This document shows positions 50,757 through 62,900 of a stretch of 64,000 nt of DNA, in pieces (the first letter of the stretch is position 1; each line of letters starts with the position of its first letter). The DNA comes from Pratylenchus scribneri. Taxonomy: Eukaryota > Nematoda > Chromadorea > Rhabditida > Pratylenchidae. The stretch spans positions 744,001 to 808,000 of the forward strand of contig JAQSEB010000117.1 in the NCBI GenBank assembly GCA_030063045.1, read 5' to 3'. Both the position numbers and the translations under genes were made by a program. Under the pieces are notes generated by a model, which ran no database searches, had not been told where the DNA came from, and saw nothing but the letters and a program-made list of their open reading frames with translations.

Positions 50757-53700
50757 AAAACGGCGCCCAAGGGGATGCATCCACGGAAGGTGGGAATGGC
50801 CCAAGGATCCGGACGATCCGCCACCGCCAACATTAATTGTTATTCAACCGGCAACAGAAACTAAAGAGGAGGAGGACAACAAAGAGGACCAAAATAGCAG
50901 CAGCAATAATAATAATAATAATATTACCCCAATTGACCCACAACAATCGGCAAAAGACAAAGAAAAGGAGGCACAGGACCGAAGGGAATCCCTTTGGATG
51001 TGAGCATTTTGGGGGATATGGGAATTTGGAATGGGATTTTGGGGATAAAAATAGGGATGGAACGGTTTAGGTCGATGGTGATAAAGCTACTGAATAAACT
51101 TATAGAGCATTTTACTAGGCATAAAATTGACTATAAAAGATATCAAAGTATTCGCCAATGTTGAATATTTCCTAAATTTATGGCTAAAAAACTATTGGTT
51201 TAATTAAAATTCCTTCAATTATATCAACTTCGACACTAAAACTAAACTATTACATCCCAATTGTAATAATACCGGGATCAGAAAGATAAAATTAGGAAAA
51301 ATCGTAATAATTAATTAATAATTAAAATGATTGCCATTTTCTTATTTCTGGCTTAGAATTTAGGTTATTGATTTATTAAAAACTTAAATAATTCATCAAA
51401 TTGTCATTTTCATCGAAGCTTAAAAAGTGTTAATTTCCCCTTCCTATTAGCTTTTGTCACATTTTAGCCCCCATTCCTAAAGTGTGTCATCAGTTACATA
51501 ATCCACCAATTCATTTTTCTAAACATTTTTTGAAGGTCTATGGGCATTCATCGGGCCGAAGAAGCGCGTCAATCCATTCGAAAACGTCGACTTTCCCGGA
51601 ATCGGGAATCCCTTGAGCTGCAGGGAATCACGGCACCGCCGGAGCCTCCACCAAATATGGAGGATTTGGGTACATTCCATACACAAAATATTCATCATTG
51701 AATTGCCCAAAATATTTCAGCCAATTTGGCACCCGGCACACGGATAATGTTCCTTTTGGGTGAACAAAATGATGCGCCAGCGGTGTTCACGGAAATGGGC
51801 GAATTGTGGCGAAGTGGGGAGGTGGAGGAATGGCGCGAAACTGCCCGATGGGTGAAGTTCGAGGAGGACGTGGAGGAGGGTGGCAATCGATGGTCAAAAC
51901 CACATGTGGCCACCCTTTCTTTGCATGCTCTTTTCCAACTCAGGTAAGGTTCATCAGTTAAAATTAAAATATTTTTTGACATAATTTGGGGCCATAAATT
52001 TGGGTATTTTTAGTTTAAAATGTTCATTCATTCCTCCCTAATATTTTCCCTTCATAGATCCTGCCTTCTCCATGGCATTGTCATCATCGATTCTGATGCT
52101 GAATCCCTTCCTGAACTTGTTGGTAAGTTTTTCGTGTATCTTTGAAAATAAATCAAATAACATTAACATTAAGTAGACTAATATATTTTTGCCTTTTTTC
52201 TTATCTTCTTTCAATTCTAGTCCGCACTTTGGAGTTTTGGGAATGAAAAAACAAACAATCAAGACAAAAATATAAATAAATAACTAATTGATAATCATAT
52301 GAATGAGAGAAACAATGAAAAGAAGAAATTAATGGGAAAAAATAAACTTGAAAATACTGTATTGAAAATTGTGGAAAAAAGTCATCATTTCATTGTTAAG
52401 AATGCATTTTGACGGAATTGGTGGCCCGAGGCGATTTACAAGAGAGCCAAAAAGGTGATGTGCGTTATGTTCTGTCAAGAAGGCATACACATCAATATGA
52501 GCAGGTGAATATGTAATGTAAATGGATCATCAAATGATAAACATATGTATTTATAATTACTAATTATTATTATATAAATATTTAGTAAAAGCCAAATTTT
52601 TTCTTAAATTAAACAATAAATTCCAAAATTTTCTGAAGGCACGTCATTCGACTGGCACAAATGGTGGAGGGGACAAATCCAGCCAAGGCTCATTCCTCAA
52701 TGCCGTCCGATCAATCTCCGATATTGGCCGATCATTTTCGCATGGAAAAAACCTACAAAGTAAAGGAATTGAGGAGGCCACTACCGGCGATCCACAAAGT
52801 CCAACGAAACGACAATTTGGCAATCAATTGGATTTGCCAAAGGTCGGCAAAAAAATTAAATATTAACAATATTTAAATATAATGTTCATAATTTCAGGTT
52901 GGTTCCCTGCCAAAAGACATGCAAAAGGAGAGCTCCCATGGCAGTGGGGACTTTTTCGCCCGGAACATGCATTTCATGAAGAAATTGCCACCCGGCGTTG
53001 AGGCATCCAATGTTTTGGTTGGCGAGGTAAATTCCCCCGCAATCCATCAAATTGTTAAAATATTATTTCCCTAAAATAGGTGGATTTCCTTTCGCATCAT
53101 ATTACGGCATTTGTTCGCCTGAAAAAGGCACAAATTTTGGGGGATTTGACAGAAGTCCCAGTGCCAACTCGTTTCCTCTTCCTCCTCCTTGGCCCCTCAG
53201 GGCATGCGGCACAATTCAAGGAAATTGGCCGGGCAATTGCCACATTAATGAGCGATGAAGTGATTTTATATCAAAATCGGAAATAATTCCATTTTTGTAG
53301 ATTTTCCACGAAGTTGCTTACAAAGCCAAACAACGTTCCGACCTTTTGGATGGAGTGGACGAATTCCTGGACGCTGTGACTGTTTTGCCGCCCGGCGAAT
53401 GGGACCCAAATATTCGAATTGAGCCGCCCAGTTCAATTCCAAATCAGCAAAATCGAATTCAGGCAAAGAAAATTCGAAATGAAATTTTGAAGGAAATTTT
53501 TTGTAGGCAAAACCATCCGGAATGGGTGAAAAATTTGGAAGCATAAAATCCTGCGGAGCAATGGGAGCTGCTGGGGCCATAAAAAATGGAAGCGATGGAA
53601 AGAAGGAAGGAGGTGGCAATGGTGGGGGTGGCGCATCGGCAATGGCCAACGGGAAAAAGGTGAATATTTATTTTGTTGCTATAAAAATTACAGAGCTAAT

Positions 53701-56700
53701 TTTCTATATTCTCCTTCTCATAATCCTATTATTAATTTAATAGTTATAAAAATATTAACTCTTTTAAAGCAAAAAAATTCTAAACATTAAAAAAGCAAGC
53801 GAAATTATTCCTATATATATACATGGGGAATTAAATCAGGCGGAATAATTATTCTTTTTATTAGAAAATTATTTGTATTGCTATAAAATTATTACAGCTA
53901 AGTTTGATATCCTCTTTCTCATAATTGTCTTATTAATCCAAATTATTTCCTCTACCAAATTAAATAATTTTAGGCCAGCCTGGAGGAGGAAGATGGCGGT
54001 GCCCACACCCTTGATCCGGCACTCCGTCGAACAGGCAAATTATTTGGCGGATTGATGGCCGATATTCGTCGCAAGGCACCTCATTATCGATCCGATTTTA
54101 CGGATGCACTCAATTTGCAATGTGTCGCCACTTTTTGTTTTATGTTCGCCTAAAAATCCACACAATTTGAATTTATTCCTATTTCTTTTCAGGTATTTTG
54201 CTCTGTTGGCCCCAATTGTCACATTTGGTGGACTTTTAGAGGAGGCAACCCATCAAAGAATGGTATGAAATTATTACTTAAATTATTTCAAAAGAAGGGG
54301 AATTTTCCCTCTAAAATTCATATCAAAATTATCAAAAACGGTTGGAATTTAATAAGTGGGATATGAATAATTAAATTGTGCAAAGTGAATTAAAAAAAAT
54401 AAATGAAATATCAAACATCAAATTCTTTTTTCATCTCATTTGATCGGCTCTCTTTTTCTATAGAAGGAGAGAATTTTTTTATACCGTATTCTCTTTTGTT
54501 CTAAAGAAGAGACACTTGATTTGATTGAAGGGAAAGAAGAGGGCCTCCCTTTCTTCTTTTCTTTTCCTCGGTTTGATTGGGGGGAATATCCAATACCGTA
54601 TTCTCTTTTTTCCTAAAGAAAGAACTCATATGATTTGATGGAAGGGAAAAAAGATTCCTTTCTTCTTTCTTGTCAGCTCCTTCCTTTGAGACAATTTATG
54701 GCACTGATATTTTATGAATTCATTCATAATTCCCTTCAATCCTATCCGTTTTATTTTAATGATTTTGATATGGTTTTATAGAGCATAAAATTTTCTCTCT
54801 TTTGGTAAAAATAATATTCCATAAATTTTTAATTTATAAATTATTAGGGATTTAAAAAGGCTAAAAATTTCCAAAATTTTCGCTATTACCAAGAATTATA
54901 AATTTTCAGATTTTATTCAAAATTCAAATTAATAAAATTCAAAAAATAAATCATTTATTCAAACGATAGTAAAAGTGACTAAAATGATTTAGAATAATTT
55001 TAACCCAAAAAATGATTAATTTATGAATTTATTTATAATATTATATTTTAATTTTCTTCATTTTTTTGTAGGCTGCAATGGAGAATTTGGCCAGTGGCGC
55101 AATTTGCGGTGTCATTTATCATTTTTTCAGCGGCCAACCTTTGACCATCATTGGATCCACCGGCCCTGTTCTTGTATTTGAGACCATTGTCTATGACATG
55201 TGCCATGTTAGTGGCCAAAAATTCCCTCTCATATTCAAATTTTCCTCCCAATTCCAGTTGCTTTCCATCGATTATCTTTCCTTCCGTTTTTGGATCCACA
55301 TTTGGATTGCGTTGATCCTCTTTTTGATGGTGGCCACGGATGCATCCTCATTGGTCTCATATATAACTCGATTCACGGAAGAATCATTCGCCATGCTCAT
55401 TGCCGTCATTTTCATTTATGAGGCTGTCATGAAGCTGTTCAAAATTAAAGACCAATTGGACGTGATAAGGTCCATTAATCGAATGAATGAAAAATATGGG
55501 CCAATTTATGGCCAAAAAAAACTTCCAATTTTATTGCCTAATTTATTAAGATTTTTATAATGGCGGCATTTATGAGGGAAATAATTCAATAAAATTGTGC
55601 ACAAAATTATAGCCAAATCAATATCCAAAATGATCAAAATTTGTTGGCTAAAATATTCTCCGAAATTTAAAAAACATTTTCAGCTATATACCGCCGAATG
55701 AGCCAATGGAATCGGTGGAGGAATGCCATTGTGTCTCCACAAATGCGCCAATAGAAAAAGTGCAGGCAATTGCGCAAAAATATCATTGGGACTATTTGGT
55801 GCCGCCAAACAGCACCCAATTGGACTATTCCCTAATTCCATTGGGCAAATGCCGCCAATTGATGGGCTCATTGGAAGGAAATACATGCTATGTGTTATAT
55901 GATAAAATCCTGATGAGTTTGGTGCTCATGGTGAGTCTCTGGCGCATTTTATTTAAAATAAATTAAATGAATATAAATAAACAATAAATTAAAATGATTT
56001 TTGCTGGCAATTAAGTCCTATCTTAATTGATTATATTATTGTAATAATAATAATAAATAATATATTGTATTTTAATAAAAATAGCGATCAACAAAAATAT
56101 GCAAATTTCTTACCCAAAACCTCTCATATTTTATATACCATTCAATGGGTCTCGATGAGATCTACAAATTGGTATGTAAGTTTTTAGGGTTTGAATACGT
56201 TTCTGATTTATTAGATGTCAAAAACTATTTTTATTATTTTTGGGTTAAAAAATAGAGTATCCTTTCTTATATTTACCCATATCCATTTATTTTTTAAAGA
56301 TTGGCACATTCTTTATGGCAATTACGCTGAAAAAAATGCGCAACAGTTGCTATTTCCCAACAAAAGTGCGCCAAGTGCTCAGTGATTTTGCCGTAATGAT
56401 TGCCATAATTTGCATGACAATGTTGGATTTGTTGGTTGGCATCAATACACCAAAATTGAATGTTCCATCCACATTCCGTGTCAGTTGAATGATTTAAATG
56501 CCCCAATCATTTCATCTCTTCTTTTACAGCCAACTTGGCATGGCCGTGGATGGCTCATTCCACTGTTTGGGCCAAACCCAATTTGGACTGCTTTATTGGC
56601 CATTTTGCCAGCACTTTTGGCCTGTGTGCTCATTTTTATGGACCAACAAATCACGGCGGTCATTGTCAATCGAAGGGAGAATAAACTGAAGAAAGGCACA

Positions 56701-58357
56701 AATACAAAACATTTTGTTTGGCTCAAATGAATAATTTTTGTTGTTAGGCTGCGGCTATCACCTCGATTTGTTGGTCCTTTCTCTGCTCATTTTCATTGTT
56801 GGCGCCCTTGGCCTGCCCATTTATGTGGCGGCCACCGTCCTTTCCATTAACCATGTCAATTCGTTGCGTCTCCAATCGGAAAGTAGGGCACCCGGCGAAG
56901 TTGCTCATTTCATTGGATGCCGGTATGGAATAATATAGTTTTGGGAGAATTTCCTTATGAAAATTAAAGCCAACTTATTAATTAGCAATCATTGAATTAG
57001 GATTTTAAATTAATAATATTTTTGATGCAATTTTTAGGGAACAGCGTGTAACCGGGATCATCACATTCCTGTTGATCGGCCTCTCCGTCACAATGACCAA
57101 ATTGCTCAGCCACATCCCAATGCCGGTGCTCTACGGCGTTTTCCTCTATATGGGCATTGCCGCATTGAATGGCATCCAATTGTTTGACCGATTCCTTTTA
57201 ATGGTAAAAATTAGGAGACAATTTTGAATTTGGGATTATTAATTGGAATTATGAAATCAAGAAATAAAGAATTACATGCATTTTGGTATTTTGGATTGGT
57301 AGAAAAATTTAAGTAAATTTCTAATGTAAATAAATATTTTCCAATTTACTATTTTGTTTTACAGTTGATGCCAATGAAATATCAGCCGGACACAATCTAC
57401 ATTCGGCATGTGCCAATTCGGGTCATCCACAAATTCACACTTTTCCAAATTGCTTGTCTGGCAATGCTTTGGCTGGTCAAATCCATCAAGGCCACTTCCA
57501 TCACATTCCCAATTATGGTCAGTTTTTCGGGAATTAAAATGCTATGTATATTCAATGAATTAGGGCTACCACTTTATATTCAAATAGGCAGTTTAAATCT
57601 GAATTCATAAAAATATATCTTTGCCTTTGATTAACCAATTAATTAATCCTTCCCTCCTACTCCCCAAGTTGGTTGTGATGGTGGCCGTTCGCAAAATGAT
57701 GGAGCGTTGTTTTTCGGAAAAAGATCTCAAATATTTGGACGATAAAATGCCCGAATTCCATTTACGCCGACGAGAGGACAAGGAAAAGCGCGAATCACAG
57801 GGACAAGCGGTCGAAATTGATTTGGACGAAAATCAGGGGACAATTAGGGCCGTTAAAACCGAGGCCCATTTGCACATTCCAATGACATCTGGCAATGTGG
57901 GTTTTTTGGCCAATAAAATATTATAATTTTGCCCCAAAAAGGTCATCAAAATTCCATTGGCTGCTATCCAAGAACCCTCGCACAATATTAACATTAGCAA
58001 GGAAGTTTGCCAAACGGGAATGTGGCGATCCATTGCCAGTGAGTCCAAATCATCTCTGCAAAAAATGGCCGGCAGCGGCCCTGTGGCCACTGGCACTGGC
58101 ACACAATGCGAAAGGTGGGATAATTTTTGAAGGGAATTATTGCAGAATTTTCCAGGGGTGTAAATTCGCCACGGCTTGCTTCGCCCGAGGAGGACGATGA
58201 TCAAGCAATAACAATAACAATTGGTGGCAAAAAAGGCGGCGATAAATCGAGCAAATCAACAAAGGATACGGAAAGTCAGCCATTGTTGAAGAAAAGAGGC
58301 AGCAAGGAGAACAAAGATGGCACCGATGGTCCAGGAAATGCTGGATCGCCCGTTTGA
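50757..58357 (+). CDS. abts-1: SLC4-family bicarbonate transporter (NBC/NDCBE type)
   Basis: About 23 exons, roughly 1,280 residues, plasma membrane. The cytoplasmic domain has [66 protein letters not shown] and [16 protein letters not shown]. The membrane domain has [125 protein letters not shown] and [11 protein letters not shown]. These match Na+-coupled HCO3- carriers better than plain anion exchangers. The symbol is by similarity to nematode abts genes; the exact paralogue is uncertain. Two introns appear to be GC-AG (53463-53506 and 56696-56747). The 5' exon (ending 50999, with [15 protein letters not shown]) is secure in frame, but its start is not: the ATG frame at about 50717 is one base out of phase with it, so the listed start is approximate. 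Confidence 0.9.
53836..53855 (-). repeat. single 24-bp-family unit in an SLC4 intron
   Basis: TCAGGCGGAATAATTATTC inside the intron 53660-53973 matches the conserved core of the arrays, in the orientation of array 5. There is no tandem expansion. Confidence 0.75.
54475..54680 (+). repeat. imperfect tandem duplication in an SLC4 intron
   Basis: ATACCGTATTCTCTTTT at 54481 and 54593 each begin a block with CTAAAGAA, then TTGATTTGAT- or ATGATTTGAT-like sequence, GAAGGGAAA and a TTTCTTCTTT tract. The period is about 112 bp. It sits in the 809-bp intron between exons 12 and 13. Confidence 0.75.
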
Positions 58358-59909
58358 TGAGGCCAAAACAATACAAAATACAAATTTAAATATGATTTTG
58401 TCGGCCATGTCGACTCTTTATTATGCCAAGCACAAATTCAATTCCTCCTTCAAAAAAAGCAACTTTCCTCCATCTAAATCTATCCATCCCCTATTTTTAA
58501 TAATAATTTATGCGGATTATTTTTCATTTTCAATCAAATTTATTTTTTCCATTTAACCCGGAAATTGCATAAAAATATAATATTTATTCATAAAATAGCC
58601 AAAATTAAATCCATCCTTTACCTTCAATTACAAAATATCTTTCCAATATTATTCGCAAATTTTGGTAATTCATTTTTATACTAATTTTCCAAGAATTCTA
58701 TTCATTAAAATAATTTTAATCTAAAATAGGTTAGCTAAATTCCACATCGTTGATTGATTTTATATTTAATATTCATCCATTTTCAACAACAAATTGTTTG
58801 TTAATGTTGCGAATAAAATATATTTTTTTGGTATAGTCTACTTTTGTCAGGCTTGGAATAAATGATTCGTAGATGCAAAGAAATATTAGGTCGGTGTTTC
58901 TATTTCCAAAATGTAAAATGAAACAGGCGGATTTATTCTAACTAAACAGGCGGAATTATTCTAAGTTCGCCAGGCGGAATTAAAACAGGCGGAATTATTC
59001 TAAGTTCGCCAGGCGGAATTAAAACAGGCGGAATTATTCAAGGTTCGCCAGGCGGAATTAAAACAGGCGGAATTATTCTAAGCAAAACAGGCGGAATTAT
59101 TCAAGGTTCGCCAGGCGGAATTAAAACAGGCGGAATTATTCTAAGTTCGCCAGGCGGAATTATTCTAAGTTCGCCAGGCGGAATTATTCTAAGTTCGCCA
59201 GGCGGAATTATTCTAAGTTCGCCAGGCGGAATTATTCTAAGTTCGCCAGGCGGAATTATTCTAAGTTCGCCAGGCGGAATTATTCAAGGTTCGCCAGGCG
59301 GAATTAAAAACAGGCGGAATTATTCTAAGTTCGCCAGGCGGAATTATTCTAAGTTCGCCGGGCGGAATTAAAACAGGCGGAATTATTCTAAGTTCGCCAG
59401 GCGGAATTAAAACAGGCGGAATTATTCTAAGCAAAACAGGCGGAATTATTCTAAGCAAAACAGGCGGAATTATTCTAAAGGCGGAATTATTCTAACTACA
59501 CATGTGAAATTAAAACAGGGAAAAACAAATTTTGGATTTTAATTTAAAAAAAATTAAATTTTAAAATTTTCAGGACAAATCATTTTTAGACAAAAATTGG
59601 GAATGAGAATGCAATTTGCGCATTGTCATTTACATTTTCTTGACCGCCCTCATTTTGAATATTTCTTCTTCAATAAAAATAAATCCATCAGAAAAATGCG
59701 AATAGTTTAATGAATGTGAGGTGAATACATATTTGATTTAATGCCATAATTCGAGAATCTGTGTAAGCAAAAATCACTAATGCATTTTCCACCTTTTCTT
59801 TGAGAATTTTATGTTGCCAATAGCAACCAATGCAAAATATTATTTGCCTTTTCCCCTCATTCTTTTTCTTCCAAATTTGCTGGTTGTTAAACCCACTCGT
59901 TTATGAAGG
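58358..59909. other. intergenic spacer with array 5, SLC4 to BBS9
   Basis: 1.55 kb. The SLC4 3' UTR should lie in the first few hundred bases and the BBS9 promoter in the last 400. The middle third is array 5. No other coding signal is seen. Confidence 0.6.
58925..59495 (-). repeat. 24-bp minisatellite array 5, inverted orientation
   Basis: About 25 units reading GGCGGAATTATTCTAAG on the plus strand, the reverse complement of arrays 1-4. CTAAGTTCGCCA, CAAGGTTCGCCA, CTAAGCAAAACA and short TTAAAACA unit types are mixed. Intergenic. Confidence 0.95.
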
Positions 59910-62900
59910 ATGTCCCTTTTCAATGTCCAAGAATGGATGAGTTCAATATATCCAAATGCATTCGCTTTTTGTGTGGCCAGATTGGTCGGTGATCGAGGTT
60001 GAAAATTCTCATCTGTTTAAATGGCCTCATTCCTGCACTCATTTTTAGACCAATTAATAATTGGAACTTTGGATGGTTTACTCACAAGTTTTTCACTCTT
60101 TTGGCCATTTTTTTTTAAATTAAATATTTCTTCCAGTCACTGACCCTGGACGAGAGCCAGAACATCGTCATGAGTTGGGTGGAATGGCCGAATTGAATTT
60201 GGGTCGGCCAATCCTCCAACTCACTGTTGGCCATTTTTTACCCGCCACTTTCACGGATCAGCCCATTTTGGCCGCCCTCCTTCCCAGTTCACTTGTCTAT
60301 TTTCGTTTGACTCAAACAGGTGCAAATTCATTCATCAATTTTGTATATTCATTTGTTCAAAATTAATTTAATTTTATGATAAAAATTAAATTATTTTACT
60401 TTCTGTGAAAATGGAAATTTTCTGTAGAATCTTTCGATTATTTTTAGAGGCGTACATATATTTTATTCATAATATACTTTAATTTAAAAATCAATTTGAA
60501 TTGCTGGAATATTAATTAAGCATAAACTAATGAATAAATCGAATAGATTTGACATTTTTCAATTTCAACCTTTTTCAATTTTATTTTCATTTTCATAAAG
60601 AACATAAATTTGGTTGCAAATGATTATTTGAAATATTCATCGCACTAATATTTTTGCTCAAAATTTTCAGCGGAATCCTACGTTTGTGAACAAGTTTTCG
60701 AGCATCGAATACCGGGGCCACCCGCATTTAATATGTGCCAAGGTTAAACTCCCACAAAAATGAAAATAAATTAATTTGAATTTGAAGGGCATTTTGGGCG
60801 AACTTCTGTCGAACAAATGTGCATTCAATCGCTTCAGGGCCATTTGTCAGTGTTTGAGGCCGAAAATCGGATATTGCAACGGTTGCTGCCGGACATTTTA
60901 CATCCAGGGCCAATCGACTATTCGGCGGTTACCGAATCCCTGTAAATAATAATTAATGGGGTAAAACTGATTAAAGAGAAAGAGAAGACCATTGGGTTTC
61001 TTTAAAAATGAAAATATTTCCGATTTGGGTTTAGCATTTTGAGTAGTCGGCTAATTTAGTGAATTTACCTAATATATATTAAAAAATGGCTTTATTTTTT
61101 GAATTTTTCGGGCTGATCGCATCTGGTGGTTATTTGCGCTCAATTCGCTATGCAAGTTTGATTGCCACCGGCACAAAACAAATAAATGTATGGAATGAAT
61201 CCAATCAATTCAAATAATTTAAATATAAGGTGGATTGGATGTTGCCATTGGGCGATTCGGCCCTCCAAATGTGCGTCATCAATGGAAATGCCGCCCAAAA
61301 CACATCAAATGACCATCCTCCGTCACGGCCAAATTCATCAGTGTTGATTGGATCATCCTCAGTTCAACCATCCATTTTGGTCCTTTGTAAACGTATTTTA
61401 CATTGTGTCACCCATGGAGGCAATCTGCGCTTTTCCATTCGCCTCCAAACCGTTGCCCTTTCTTTGAGGGTTTTGGAACATGGTAAAAATATTTTAAAAA
61501 TGGAATGGAGGAATATTATTATTAGCCTCTGATTTTGAATTTGAGCATTATTCCCTATTTTTTGCCTTATCTACCATCAGACCAACTTTAAGGACATCAA
61601 ATATGGATTTTAATGAGGATTTTAATGTGGATATTCATTCTTTTCCTTAACAAAATTAAAGAAAATTTGGATGAATAATTTTATAATAATATTACGTTTG
61701 TCAGAGTAAAGTTATTTGATGTCAATACCAAAAATGCCTAATAAAGGCCTTTCCTATTCATCTTACTGTACCCCCACTTCTTGCCTAATCGGCCTGTCAT
61801 TCCTATCAATCAAATATTGCCCCCAACCCACATTTATAAATAAGCCCCTTTTCCCTCTCCTGTAGCTTTTTTACCTATCACATTATTATCACATTTTCCC
61901 GTAAAATTAATAAAGAATAATCTAAAGTTTAATTCCCCTTATTCCTGCCAGTTTTTTAGCCATTGGGGGGGGGGGGGGGGGGCTTATTAGCCTCCGGTGA
62001 AGGCCCCGGGCAAAGCCTTAAATTATAAGTAATATTGAGAATATTGTGTAAAGATGAGGTATTAATGCATTTATTTAGCCAAGGATTCGGCCCGAATTTC
62101 GATGATCATTTCCACCGGTGGCAACACACTTCTCTTCTACACGGATATTCGCCTCATTTGGAGGGCACAGTTGCCATTTGCCGCACAAATTGTCCACATT
62201 TGTACATTTAGGTTTCTCCACAATTTAATCAAAAATATTATTTTTATTTTGCCAGTGAATCCCTTCGTTCCATGTTGGCCCTCCTTTCCGATGATGGCCG
62301 CCTTTTTGTTGGCTATTTGGGCACGGAACCTTCCCTTTCCCGAATGTTCGCCACCGAATCGCGTTTCATCGATTTCGATGAACGGAAAAGGGAATTGCGC
62401 GAATTTGAGGAGGCAATTTGGCGAAGTGGACGAGAAAAACCAGAAGGTAGGCTTTGACAAAAGTCCAATTTTAATAAAAAAAAGTGTATTCACCCCAAAA
62501 GTTCTTTTGGGGGTAAGGACTAAAAAACCTTTTGATAAGTTTGGCGAATATTTTGCCAAAATCTGGGCTTCATTCAAAAAATAAATACTTTAAGGCAAAA
62601 ACAATAATTCTACGGGCATTGATGTTTCGGTCGTGATGGATTCCCGTTCGGTGGCTTTCCATTCAGCTGAAGGCATCCCATCGGCCACTGTCCACATTTC
62701 CATTCAACCGGATGCTGTATTTGTGAATTCCGCTGATTTACTGCTTAATACTGAATTATTCTGCCCAAATGGCAACCAATTTCAGTTGATGCCGAAAACT
62801 GGTTTCTCCATTTTCCAAATATTCATATTTAATAATATTTCAGCCAATTTCACCATTTCATTGTTCCCAAATGAACAAATGGTTTTGGATCGAAGATGCC

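Noticed and set aside
53507..53546. SLC4 truncated by the in-frame stop at 53544-53546
   Set aside because: A 44-bp GC-AG intron removes the conflict and restores the family sequence downstream.
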